DNA of 64,000 nt from BP-191 sp035940575. Its GTDB lineage: Bacteria > Actinomycetota > Actinomycetes > BP-191. Shown here one piece after another: positions 17,542 through 25,564 of this stretch. The notes under the pieces are model-generated. The model ran no database searches. It was not told the origin of the DNA and saw only the letters and a list, made by a program, of their open reading frames with translations. Both the position numbers and the translations under genes were made by a program. How positions within the stretch are numbered: position 1 is the first letter of the stretch; every line of letters starts with the position of its first letter. The stretch spans positions 1 through 64,000 of the forward strand of contig DASZER010000026.1 of the NCBI GenBank assembly GCA_035940575.1, given 5' to 3'.

Positions 17542-17901
17542 ATGGACCCGGAGGAGCCGGTGACGCCGGCCGAGGCGCTGGACTCGCTGACGCGCGACAT
17601 CGCCGAGGTGCCGGCCGTCGAGGTCGTGACAGCCTGCGCGGTCAACCTCATGTCCGCCGCCGCCGTGAAGCTCGGCCTCGCCGAGGGCGGCGAGCACCTG
17701 CGCGACCTGGACGAGGCGCGGCGGCTCATCGAGGCGCTGGCCGGGCTCGTGGACGGTGCCGGGCCGTACCTGTCGTTCCACGCGGCGCCCGTGCGCGACG
17801 GGCTCAAGTCGTTGCAGCTCGCGTTCCGCGAGGCGTCGCCGTACCCGGACGACCCCGGCAAAGGCCCGGGCGAGCGCTACACCGGCCCCGTCTGGGGCTA
17901 G
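17542..17901 (+). CDS. DUF1844 family protein
   Basis: The 119-residue soluble protein matches the DUF1844 pattern: VEVVTACAVNLMSAAAVKLGL, DLDEARRLIEALAGLVDG, and a C-terminus with LQLAFREAS and GPGERYTGPVWG. The family is conserved in actinobacteria next to infC, as here, but its function is not known. Its stop codon overlaps the stop of the convergent membrane-protein gene (shared CTAG, 17898-17901). Confidence 0.88.
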   Translation: MDPEEPVTPAEALDSLTRDIAEVPAVEVVTACAVNLMSAAAVKLGLAEGGEHLRDLDEARRLIEALAGLVDGAGPYLSFHAAPVRDGLKSLQLAFREASPYPDDPGKGPGERYTGPVWG

Positions 17902-18509
17902 ATCGGCTCGGTCGTCGTCTCCTTCACCGGCGTCATCCGCAGGATGCGGAACGACGCCTGCGTCGCCGGGCCGATGGACACGGTGTAGAGCGCGGTGCCG
18001 ACGCCGACGGGACCGCCCATCGCGATGCCGGCCACCAGCGCGCTCGCCTCGACCAGCGTGCGCGCCCAGCCGATCGACCACCCGAACCGCGTGTGCAACG
18101 CCACCATCAGCCCGTCGCGAGGCCCGGCGCCGAAGTGCGCGCCGATGTACAGCGCCGCCGCCACCCCGATCAGCAGCGTGCCCACGGCGAACAGCGCGAG
18201 GCGCGCGACGAGCGCCCCGTGGGACGTCTCGCCGAGGCCGAGGTCGAGCAGCACGTTCTCGAACACGCCGATCAGCACGAGGTTGCTGATCGTGCCGAAG
18301 CCGGGCCGCACGCCGAGCAGCAGCGACGCCGCGAGCACGACCGCGCCGACGAGCTGGACGACCGTCCCGAACGACGTGCCGGTGCGTTCGGCGACACCGC
18401 CGTGCAGCACGTCCCACGGCGACACCCCGAGCCCCGACCGCAGCGTCAGCACGATGCCGAACGCCGCCAGGAACAGCCCGAAGAAGAGCTGCACGACGCG
18501 ACGCGTCAT
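17898..18509 (-). CDS. YczE/YitT-like integral membrane protein
   Basis: The 203-residue protein has about five hydrophobic segments and begins MTRRVVQLFFGLFLAAFGI, followed by LRSGLGVSPWDVLHGGVAERTG and GAGPRDGLMVAL, which are typical of the YczE (COG2364) membrane family. The function of that family is not established. The ATG overlaps the stop of the upstream transporter gene (ATGA). It ends the hisG-transporter-yczE run. Confidence 0.8.
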   Translation of the reverse strand: MTRRVVQLFFGLFLAAFGIVLTLRSGLGVSPWDVLHGGVAERTGTSFGTVVQLVGAVVLAASLLLGVRPGFGTISNLVLIGVFENVLLDLGLGETSHGALVARLALFAVGTLLIGVAAALYIGAHFGAGPRDGLMVALHTRFGWSIGWARTLVEASALVAGIAMGGPVGVGTALYTVSIGPATQASFRILRMTPVKETTTEPI

Positions 18510-19387
18510 CGCGACGCCACCACGACGGCGACCAACGTGCACGCCGCCGCGAGCACCGACGCGAGCGTGAGGCCGCCGCCGGTCGGCACGAGCCCGTCGA
18601 GCACGACGCCGAACGCGAGCTGCCCCGCGACGGTCCCGAGCGTCAGCCGCAGCACGCCGAGCCGCCCGACCGCGAGCGCGCCGAGCGCGATGTACGCCGC
18701 GCCGCCGAGCCCGCCGAGGTAGAGGCCGGGGTTGGACGGCCACGCGCGCAGCGAGGGGGACAGGACGAGGACGCCGAGCGCGAGCGCGGCCGTGCCCACG
18801 AGGAACGACACCGACGCCGCGACGAGCGCCTCGCCGCTGTGGCGGTTGAGGTGGCCGTTCGCGGCCTGCTGCGCCGCGGTCGCGAACCCCGCGACGCCGA
18901 CCGCGACGAGCAGCAGCGGCCGCACCTCTCCCCCGCGGCCGAACGACCCGACCGCGAGCCCCGCGACGGCGATGGCGGCGCTGACGAGGCGTGGCCGGGT
19001 CAACGGCTGGTGCCCGCGCGGCGAGAGGCCGTAGCGGTCCACGACGAGGCTGCCCGTCGTCGCGCCCGCGACGACCGCGACCGACGTCAGCGCGACGCCG
19101 ACCTCCGGCACCGCGACCGCCGACGACGCGACGAGCGCGGCGCCGCAGAGGCCGCCCAGCCACCACCACCAGCGGGTGCCGCCGCGCAGCCGCGCCGCCG
19201 CCCGCCACCGCCCGGTGACGAGCGCGGCGGAGAGCAGCGCGAGCGTCCCGCCGCCGAACGACACGAGCGCCGCCACGACCGCGTCGCCGACGCGGACGGC
19301 GAGGGCGCCGTTGACGCGCGCCTGCCCCGCGAGCGCGGCGCCGGCGACGACGGCGAGCAGCGACAGCCGGGTGTGGCGTTCGCTCAC
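18506..19387 (-). CDS. DMT-superfamily membrane protein with two YdcZ/DUF606 units
   Basis: The 293-residue protein has about ten hydrophobic segments in two similar halves. The first half has GQARVNGALA and VSFGGGTLAL; the second has QQAANGHLNRHSGEA and ASVSFLVGTAALAL, so the YdcZ (DUF606) unit is present twice in tandem. Such proteins are probable small-molecule exporters of the drug/metabolite superfamily, with unknown substrates. The start overlaps the hisG stop by four bases, so it is co-translated with histidine and riboflavin genes. Confidence 0.82.
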   Translation of the reverse strand: MSERHTRLSLLAVVAGAALAGQARVNGALAVRVGDAVVAALVSFGGGTLALLSAALVTGRWRAAARLRGGTRWWWWLGGLCGAALVASSAVAVPEVGVALTSVAVVAGATTGSLVVDRYGLSPRGHQPLTRPRLVSAAIAVAGLAVGSFGRGGEVRPLLLVAVGVAGFATAAQQAANGHLNRHSGEALVAASVSFLVGTAALALGVLVLSPSLRAWPSNPGLYLGGLGGAAYIALGALAVGRLGVLRLTLGTVAGQLAFGVVLDGLVPTGGGLTLASVLAAACTLVAVVVASR

Positions 19388-20259
19388 TCGACGATCTTGG
19401 AGATCGGCAGCTCGAGGATGTCGCGCGCGCCGGCCGACTTGAGGGCCGGGATCAACGTGTTCACGCCCTGCTTGGCGACGACGGTCTCGACGGCGTGGAA
19501 CCCGCCCGTCGCGAGCGCCGTGACCGTCGGCGACGTCATCGACGGCAGCACCGCGAGCACCTCGGACAGCGCGTCGTCGGCGACGTTGAGCTTGAGCAGC
19601 ACCTTCCCGCGCGCGTTGATCGCGCCGAGCAGCAGGGTGCTCACGTCCTCCATCGCCGCGCGCTTGGCCGGGTCGGCGTACGCGGCGGCGTTGGTGACGA
19701 GCTCGGTGCGCGAGACGAGCAGGGTCTCGATGACCTTGAGCCCGTGCTTGCGCAACGACGTGCCGGTCTCGGTGAGGTCCACGATCGCGTCGACGATGTC
19801 GGGGACCTTGGCCTCGGTGGCGCCGTACGACGGCACGATCACCGCGTCGACGCCGGCCTTCGCGAAGAACCGCCGCGTCAGCTCGGGGAACTCCGTCGAG
19901 ACGCGGACGCCGTTGGGGAGCTCGGCGCCGGAGGACGCCGGGTGCTCCTTGGGGACGGCGAGCACGATCTTCACGGGGTTGCTCGTGGCCTTGCTGTACT
20001 CGAGCTCGGTGATGGAGACGACGTCGCTGTCGGTCTCGGTGATCCAGTCGCGGCCGGTGATGCCGACGTCGAACAGCCCCTGCTCGACGTACTGCGGGAT
20101 CTCCTGCGGCCGCAGGAACATCACCGAGTCGATGCGCGGGTCGTCGATCGACGCGCGGTAGTCGCGGTCGGAGCCGCGCCGCACCGCGAGGTCCGCCGCT
20201 TCGAACAGCGTCAGCGTGGCGGACTCCAGCGAGCCCTTCGGGAGGACGAGCGAGAGCAT
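19384..20259 (-). CDS. hisG: ATP phosphoribosyltransferase (long form)
   Basis: HisG joins ATP and PRPP in the first, histidine-inhibited step of histidine synthesis. The 291-residue protein begins LSLVLPKGSLESATL and has DVGITGRDWI and the PRPP-binding block DAIVDLTETGTSLRKHGL. The C-terminal part (about residues 215-291: PVxTALATGG-type region) is the ACT-like regulatory domain of the long form, so HisZ is not needed. In many actinobacteria hisE lies between ribH and hisG; here ribH ends one base before hisG starts, so hisE must be elsewhere. Confidence 0.96.
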   Translation of the reverse strand: MLSLVLPKGSLESATLTLFEAADLAVRRGSDRDYRASIDDPRIDSVMFLRPQEIPQYVEQGLFDVGITGRDWITETDSDVVSITELEYSKATSNPVKIVLAVPKEHPASSGAELPNGVRVSTEFPELTRRFFAKAGVDAVIVPSYGATEAKVPDIVDAIVDLTETGTSLRKHGLKVIETLLVSRTELVTNAAAYADPAKRAAMEDVSTLLLGAINARGKVLLKLNVADDALSEVLAVLPSMTSPTVTALATGGFHAVETVVAKQGVNTLIPALKSAGARDILELPISKIVE

Positions 20260-20706
20260 CTACGCGATCCCATCGAGAGTGGCGAGGGTCTCCAGCACGG
20301 CGCGAACGGCCTCGCGCCCCTTGTCGAGGCGCGCGCGCGCCTGGTCCTCGTCGTCGACCGTGAGGACGCCGAAGCCGACCGGCTTGCCGGAGTCGAGCGC
20401 GACGCGGACGCAGCCGTCGGTGACGGCGCGGCAGACGTAGTCGAAGTGCGGGGTGCCGCCGCGCATGACGACGCCGAGCGCGACGACCGCGTCGTGGGTA
20501 CGGGCCAGTGCCTGGGCGACGACCGGGATCTCGAACGCCCCCGGCGCGCGGACGACGACGTACGCCGCGCCTGCCTCCTCGCAGGCCGCGACCGCGCCGG
20601 AGAGCAGCGCGTCCACGACCTCGCCGTGCCAGCGGCCCGCGACGATCGCGACGCTGCGGCCCTCGGCGCGCAGCGGCGCGTCCTCGGGCGCTCCCGTGCC
20701 GCTCAC
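20260..20706 (-). CDS. ribH: 6,7-dimethyl-8-ribityllumazine synthase
   Basis: Lumazine synthase condenses the ribityl-pyrimidine with dihydroxybutanone phosphate, the step before riboflavin. The 148-residue product has GRWHGEVVDALLSGA, the substrate block APGAFEIPV, GVVMRGGTPHFDYV with the catalytic histidine, and GFGVLT. The GTG at 20704-20706 overlaps the ribBA stop. It is the last riboflavin gene behind the FMN riboswitch and abuts hisG. Confidence 0.96.
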   Translation of the reverse strand: MSGTGAPEDAPLRAEGRSVAIVAGRWHGEVVDALLSGAVAACEEAGAAYVVVRAPGAFEIPVVAQALARTHDAVVALGVVMRGGTPHFDYVCRAVTDGCVRVALDSGKPVGFGVLTVDDEDQARARLDKGREAVRAVLETLATLDGIA

Positions 20707-21992
20707 GGCGCCACCTCGGGCGCGTCGAGCGCGGCGTCGGCGCTCGCCTCGGTCGGCTCGTCCAGCGCGTCCACGACGCCCGGCAGCCCGAGGATGTGGC
20801 CGAGCCGCTCCTGCTTGGTGCGCAGGTACGCGATGTTGTCCGGCGTCGGCGTCGTCGTGAGCGACACGCGCTCCACGATCTCGAGGCCGTAGCCCTCCAG
20901 GCCCGCGCGCTTGCCGGGGTTGTTCGTGAGCAGGCGCATGGTGCGGATGCCGAGGTCCACGAGGATCTGCGCGCCGGTGCCGTAGTCGCGCGCGTCGGCG
21001 GGCAGGCCGAGCTGGAGGTTCGCGTCGACGGTGTCCGCGCCGGCGTCCTGGAGCTGGTACGCCTGGAGCTTGTGCATCAGGCCCACGCCGCGGCCCTCGT
21101 GCCCGCGCACGTACAGCACGACGCCGCGCCCCTCGGCCGCGACGGCCTCCAGCGCCGCGTCGAGCTGCGTGCCGCAGTCGCACCGGGTCGAGCCGAACAC
21201 GTCGCCCGTGAGGCACTCGGAGTGCACGCGTACGAGCACCCGCTCGCCGTCGCCGACGTCGCCGCGGACGAGCGCGACGTGCTCGACGCCGTCGAACGTC
21301 GACCGGTAGCCGAACGCCGTGAAGTCGCCGTGGCGGGTCGGGATGCGGGCCTCGGCGACGCGTTCGACCTGCTTCTCGAAGCGGCGGCGGTGCGCGATGA
21401 GGTCGGCGATCGAGATGAGCGCGAGGCCGTGCTCGTCGGCGAACGCGCGCAGCTCCTCCAGGCGCGCCATGTCGCCGTCGTCCTTCTGCGACACGATCTC
21501 GCAGAGCACGCCGGCGGGACGCAGCCCCGCCATCCGCGCGAGGTCCACGGCGGCCTCGGTGTGGCCGGGCCGGCGCAGCACGCCGCCCTCCTTGGCCCGC
21601 AACGGCACCACGTGGCCGGGCCGCGTGAAGTCCTCGGCACGCGCGGCGGTGTCGGCGAGCAGGCGCATCGTGCGCGCGCGGTCGATCGCGGAGATGCCCG
21701 TCGAGACGCCCTCGCGCGCATCGACGGAGACGGTGTACGCCGTGCCGCGCTTGTCCTGGTTGACCGGGTACGCGGGCGGCAGGTCGAGCCTGTCGCAGTC
21801 GGCCTCGGTCATCGGCACGCAGATGTAGCCCGACGTGTAGCGGACCATGAACGACACCAGCTCCGGCGTCGCCATCTCGGCGGCGAAGATGAGGTCGCCC
21901 TCGTTCTCGCGGTCGGCGTCGTCGACCACGACGACGGCCTTGCCGGCCGCGATGTCCGCGACCGCGCGCTCGATGGGGTCGAACTCCGTCAT
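20703..21992 (-). CDS. ribBA: Bifunctional DHBP synthase / GTP cyclohydrolase II
   Basis: The 429-residue protein makes both riboflavin precursors. The N-terminal half (about 1-200) is 3,4-dihydroxy-2-butanone 4-phosphate synthase, with DDADRENEGDLI and RPGHVVPLRA. The C-terminal half (about 205-400) is GTP cyclohydrolase II, with the zinc site C-x-TGDVFGSTRCDCG, RGHEGRGVGL and LLTNNPGKR. A 30-residue acidic, alanine-rich tail follows. The ATG overlaps the ribE stop (ATGA). Confidence 0.97.
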   Translation of the reverse strand: MTEFDPIERAVADIAAGKAVVVVDDADRENEGDLIFAAEMATPELVSFMVRYTSGYICVPMTEADCDRLDLPPAYPVNQDKRGTAYTVSVDAREGVSTGISAIDRARTMRLLADTAARAEDFTRPGHVVPLRAKEGGVLRRPGHTEAAVDLARMAGLRPAGVLCEIVSQKDDGDMARLEELRAFADEHGLALISIADLIAHRRRFEKQVERVAEARIPTRHGDFTAFGYRSTFDGVEHVALVRGDVGDGERVLVRVHSECLTGDVFGSTRCDCGTQLDAALEAVAAEGRGVVLYVRGHEGRGVGLMHKLQAYQLQDAGADTVDANLQLGLPADARDYGTGAQILVDLGIRTMRLLTNNPGKRAGLEGYGLEIVERVSLTTTPTPDNIAYLRTKQERLGHILGLPGVVDALDEPTEASADAALDAPEVAP

Positions 21993-22564
21993 CGCCCACT
22001 CCTCGACAGCAGCCGCTCGACGTACTTCGCCAGCACGTCGACCTCGATGTTCACCGGATCGCCCGGCTTCTTGTGCCCCAGCGTCGTCAGCTCCAGCGTC
22101 GCCGGGATCAGCGACACCGTGAACTCCTCGTCCCCCGCCTCGACCACCGTCAGGCTCACGCCGTCCACGGCGATCGAGCCCTTCTCCACGACGTAGCGCG
22201 AGAGGTCCTCGGGGATCGCGAACCGCACGACGCCGTCGGCCTCGTGCGCGGCGATCGTCGCGACGCCGTCGACGTGTCCCTGCACGACGTGGCCGCCGAG
22301 GCGGCCGCCGGCCTTGACGGGGCGTTCGAGGTTGACGGGGTCGCCCTGCTCGAGCGCGCCGAGGCTCGTCCTGTTGAACGTCTCCACCATCACGTCCGCC
22401 CCGAACTGGTCGACGGACAGGTGCGTCACCGTGAGGCAGCAGCCGTTGACGGCGATGCTGGAGCCGTAGGAGGCGTCCTCGACCACGAGCCCGCCGCGCA
22501 CGACGAGCCGCGACGCGGTCACCTCGACCACCCGGCCGAGCTCCTCGACTATGCCGGTGAAGAT
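21989..22564 (-). CDS. ribE: Riboflavin synthase alpha chain, apparent ATC start
   Basis: Riboflavin synthase dismutates two lumazines into riboflavin and the ribityl-pyrimidine. The 191-residue protein has two similar lumazine-binding halves, each with a G-x-V-x-G-H type block (GGHVVQGHVDGVA; VDGVSLTVVEAG). The family start is MFTGIVEE. Here the codon before TTCACC is ATC (22562-22564), with GGAGG six bases upstream, and no ATG or GTG is near. I infer an ATC start; a sequencing error (ATG read as ATC) is the alternative. The start lies inside the end of ribD. The gene is called ribC or ribE in different species. Confidence 0.92.
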   Translation of the reverse strand: MFTGIVEELGRVVEVTASRLVVRGGLVVEDASYGSSIAVNGCCLTVTHLSVDQFGADVMVETFNRTSLGALEQGDPVNLERPVKAGGRLGGHVVQGHVDGVATIAAHEADGVVRFAIPEDLSRYVVEKGSIAVDGVSLTVVEAGDEEFTVSLIPATLELTTLGHKKPGDPVNIEVDVLAKYVERLLSRSGR

Positions 22565-23589
22565 GACGGCCTCCAGGTGAGTCGTACGTCCTCGCCGAGG
22601 CGGGTGACGTCGTCCAGCGTGAAGCGCCTCGCGTCGGTCAGCGTCGCCGCAGTCCCGTCGAGCAGCGGGCGTCCCGCGCCGAGCGCGAGCGGGGCGACGT
22701 AGCCGATCACGCGGTCCACGAGGCCTTCGTCCACGAGCGTCCCCGCGAGCTTCGGGCCGCCCTCCACGAACAGGTGGCGAACGCCGCGCTCGTACAGGTG
22801 CGCGAGCAGCGCCCGCACGTCCGTGTGCCCGTCGGCCGCGCGCGGCAGCGTCACGGTCTCCACCTTCGCGTCGCCCGCCTCCACGGTCGTGGCGACCAGC
22901 GTCGGCGCGGCGCCGTCGAGCACCCGCGCGGTGGCGGGGACGCGGAGGCTCGAGTCCACGACGACCCGCAGCGGCTGGCGCGCCGCGAGCGCGCCGTCGG
23001 GCGAGCGGACCGTGAGGTGCGGGTCGTCGGCGAGCACCGTCGAGATGCCGACGGCGATCGCGTCGCACTCCGCGCGCAGCCGGTGGACGTCCGCCCGCGC
23101 GTCGGGGCCGGTGATCCACCGCGACGTGCCGTCGGCGGCGGCGACGCGGCCGTCGAGCGTGCCGGCGTACTTCCACGTGACGAACGGCCGCCGCTCCCGT
23201 ACGGCGAGCAGCCACGCCTCGTTGACGCGGGCGGCCTCCTCGGCCAGCGGCCCCGGCTCGCCGTACGGCTCTTGCAGCGGGTCGGGCACGGCGTGGACGA
23301 CGCGAACGACTCCGGCCTCGGCCAGCGCGGACGCGCAGGGCGGGGTGCGGCCGTGCGACGTGCAGGGCGAGAGCGTGACGTACGCCGTCGCGCCCCTCGC
23401 GCGGTCGCCCGCCGCGCGGAGCGCGACGACCTCGGCGTGGTCGCGGGCGTCGTAGACGTGGAAGCCCTCGCCGACGACCTCGCCGTCCGGGGACACGAGG
23501 ACGCAGCCGACGGTGGGGTTGGGCGCCGTGCGGCCGAGGCCGAGCGCGGACAGCGCGACGGCACGGCGCATCGCCGTCGTGTCGTCCAC
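22549..23589 (-). CDS. ribD: Riboflavin biosynthesis deaminase/reductase RibD
   Basis: RibD deaminates and then reduces the pyrimidine intermediate. The 346-residue protein has an N-terminal deaminase domain with the zinc motifs DHAEV and PCTSHGRTPPC (about residues 1-145). The C-terminal reductase domain (about 150-346) has KYAGTLDGRVAAADGTSRWITG and FVEGGPKLAG. The GTG at 23587-23589 has GGAGG six bases upstream and gives the family N-terminus. It is the first gene after the FMN riboswitch. Confidence 0.95.
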   Translation of the reverse strand: MDDTTAMRRAVALSALGLGRTAPNPTVGCVLVSPDGEVVGEGFHVYDARDHAEVVALRAAGDRARGATAYVTLSPCTSHGRTPPCASALAEAGVVRVVHAVPDPLQEPYGEPGPLAEEAARVNEAWLLAVRERRPFVTWKYAGTLDGRVAAADGTSRWITGPDARADVHRLRAECDAIAVGISTVLADDPHLTVRSPDGALAARQPLRVVVDSSLRVPATARVLDGAAPTLVATTVEAGDAKVETVTLPRAADGHTDVRALLAHLYERGVRHLFVEGGPKLAGTLVDEGLVDRVIGYVAPLALGAGRPLLDGTAATLTDARRFTLDDVTRLGEDVRLTWRPSSSPA

Positions 23590-23654
23590 GGTCCACCTCC
23601 GTCCTGGCGCGAACGGGGCGGCGGGAGGCGGGCAGCGCGCAGCGGCGCCAGCCC

Positions 23655-23785
23655 GCGCGGCTTCTCCCATCCGGACTGTCACCGTCGGTCCCGGAGTTCC
23701 ACCGGGTCCACCGGCCGCTGGCTGCGGCCGGGTCGCGGACTGTCACCGCCGGCTCGGAGTTGCACCGACCCCGAAGCGCGCGTGC
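23655..23785 (-). promoter_or_regulatory. FMN riboswitch (RFN element)
   Basis: On the minus strand the order of conserved FMN-aptamer blocks is complete: GGGGTCGGTGCAACTCCGA, GCCGGCGGTGACAGTCCGCGA, a variable GGCCGC/GCGGCC arm, GGTGGAACTCCGGGACCGA, CGGTGACAGTCCGGATGGGA and GAAG. This is the RFN element that binds FMN and lowers riboflavin gene expression. It ends about 65 bases before the ribD start, close enough to control transcription, translation or both. Everything to the yczE-like gene could be in the same transcript. Confidence 0.95.
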
Positions 23786-23820
23786 TTCAGCGCCTAGTGT
23801 CGCACGTCCCGAACGGCGTT

Positions 23821-24774
23821 CTAGTCGGCCGGGTGCTCGGGCATCGGCGGGGTGCCGCGCCGGTCCACGGCCACGGAGGACCCGACGGTCGCCTTGGCGA
23901 CCTTCTTCATCTCGGTCGCGACGTCCACGACCTCGCGCTTGTCGGCGAACATCCGGTTGCCCGACATCGCGACGCCGATCGAGACCGACACGAGCGGGAA
24001 CCGCCGGGCCTTGCCCTGCCGGTCCGTGACCTCGATGTAGCCGCGGTTGGTGTCCTCGGGGTCGTGCAGGCGCGGCGCCGACGAGTCGAACACGTCCACG
24101 ACCCGCTTCGCGAGCGGCTCGGCCTGCTCGGGCAGGCAGACGACGACGAAGTCGTCGCCGCCGATGTGGCCGACGAACGGCGCCGGCTCCCCCGCCTCCA
24201 TCACCGCGCGGCGCGCGGCCGTGGCGAGCAGCGTGATGACCTCGTCGCCGCGCAGGAAGCCGTAGCAGTCGTTGAACGCCTTGAAGTTGTCGAGGTCGAG
24301 GTAGAGCACCGCGAACGGCTCCGCCTTGGTGACGCGGTCGGCGAGCTCCTCCTCGATGCGGTGGTTGCCGGGCAGGCCGGTGAGCGGCGAGACCGCGCGC
24401 ATCTCGGCGTTGCGGCGCAGCGTCGAGCGGACGCGCGCGACGAGCTCGAGGGTGTCGAACGGCTTGATGATGTAGTCGTCCGCGCCCGCCGTGAGGCCCA
24501 CGACCTTGTCGGCCGAGAGCGACTTGGCGGTCAGCATGATGACCGGGAGGTTCGCCGTCGCGGGGTTGGCGCGCAGGCGGCGGCAGAGCTCGACGCCGTC
24601 GACCTTGGGCATCATCACGTCGAGCAGGACGAGGTCGGGCGTCTCCTCGTCGATCGACTGCTCGGCCTGCTCCCCGTCGTGGGCGACGCGGACGTCGAAG
24701 CCCTCGAGGCGCAGGTTGATCTCGATGAACCGCGCGATGTCGGTGTCGTCGTCCACGACGAGGACGGTGGCCAT
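23821..24774 (-). CDS. Response regulator with GGDEF-type domain (GGDDF variant)
   Basis: The 317-residue protein has an N-terminal receiver (D9/D10, phosphorylated D52, K104 in IIKPFD) and a C-terminal GGDEF domain (about residues 125-300). The signature is GGDDF (205-209) rather than GG(D/E)EF: the catalytic glutamate is replaced by aspartate. The RxxD inhibitory site normally five residues upstream is absent. It could be a weak diguanylate cyclase, or a GTP- or c-di-GMP-binding protein without activity. It lies between rpe and the FMN riboswitch, 76 bases after rpe's start side, and is the only c-di-GMP turnover-type protein in the window. Confidence 0.9.
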   Translation of the reverse strand: MATVLVVDDDTDIARFIEINLRLEGFDVRVAHDGEQAEQSIDEETPDLVLLDVMMPKVDGVELCRRLRANPATANLPVIMLTAKSLSADKVVGLTAGADDYIIKPFDTLELVARVRSTLRRNAEMRAVSPLTGLPGNHRIEEELADRVTKAEPFAVLYLDLDNFKAFNDCYGFLRGDEVITLLATAARRAVMEAGEPAPFVGHIGGDDFVVVCLPEQAEPLAKRVVDVFDSSAPRLHDPEDTNRGYIEVTDRQGKARRFPLVSVSIGVAMSGNRMFADKREVVDVATEMKKVAKATVGSSVAVDRRGTPPMPEHPAD

Positions 24775-24850
24775 CAGCGCCTGCCCCCGATCCCGCGTCC
24801 GTCGCGAGCGGACGCCGCGCGGCAGGGCAGCGGGGTGGGAGGCCGGCGCA

Positions 24851-25522
24851 TCAGGCGGCCTCTCTCGCGCGCTCGGCGGCGGTCTTGATCGCCGCCCCTG
24901 CCGCGGCCGGGTCGGCCGCGTCGAACACCGCGGATCCCGCTACGAACACGTCCGCTCCCGCCTCCGCGCACCGCGCCGCCGTGTCGGCGTTGATGCCACC
25001 GTCCACTTCGAGCCACAGGGAGAGCCCGCGGTTCAGAATCGCCCGCCGCGCCTCCCGGATCTTCGGGAGCATCTCGGCGATGAACGACTGGCCGCCGAAG
25101 CCGGGCTCGACGGTCATGACGAGCACCATGTCGAACTCGCCGAGGATGTCCTCGTACGGCGCCAGCGGCGTCGCCGGCTTGAGCGCGAGCCCGGCGCGAC
25201 CCCCGGCCGCGCGGATCGCACGCGCGGTCCGGACCGGGTCGCGCGCCGCCTCGACGTGGAACGTCACGAGCGACGCGCCGTGCTCGACGTAGCCGGGGGC
25301 CCAGCGGTCGGGGTCCTCGATCATCAGGTGCAGGTCGAGCGGCAGCGCCGTCGCGCCGCGCAGGCTCTCGACGACGACCGGGCCGAGGGTGAGGTTCGGG
25401 ACGAAGTGGTTGTCCATCACGTCCACGTGCAGCAGGTCCGCGACGCCCTCGACGCGGGCGGCCTCGTCGGCCAGGCGCGCGAAGTCGGCCGAGAGGATGC
25501 TCGGCGCGAGCTGGGTGGGCAA
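24851..25522 (-). CDS. rpe: Ribulose-phosphate 3-epimerase
   Basis: Rpe interconverts ribulose 5-phosphate and xylulose 5-phosphate in the pentose phosphate pathway. The 223-residue TIM barrel has APSILSADFARL, LHVDVMDNHFVPNLT with a metal-binding Asp and His, MIEDPDRW, VEPGFGGQSF and VDGGIN. It supplies or drains ribulose 5-phosphate, a riboflavin precursor, which fits its place before the rib genes. Length and motifs are normal. Confidence 0.96.
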   Translation of the reverse strand: MPTQLAPSILSADFARLADEAARVEGVADLLHVDVMDNHFVPNLTLGPVVVESLRGATALPLDLHLMIEDPDRWAPGYVEHGASLVTFHVEAARDPVRTARAIRAAGGRAGLALKPATPLAPYEDILGEFDMVLVMTVEPGFGGQSFIAEMLPKIREARRAILNRGLSLWLEVDGGINADTAARCAEAGADVFVAGSAVFDAADPAAAGAAIKTAAERAREAA

Positions 25523-25564
25523 GCAGTACTCCAGGCACGTGGGCAGGTGGGTGTGACCTTGGAG

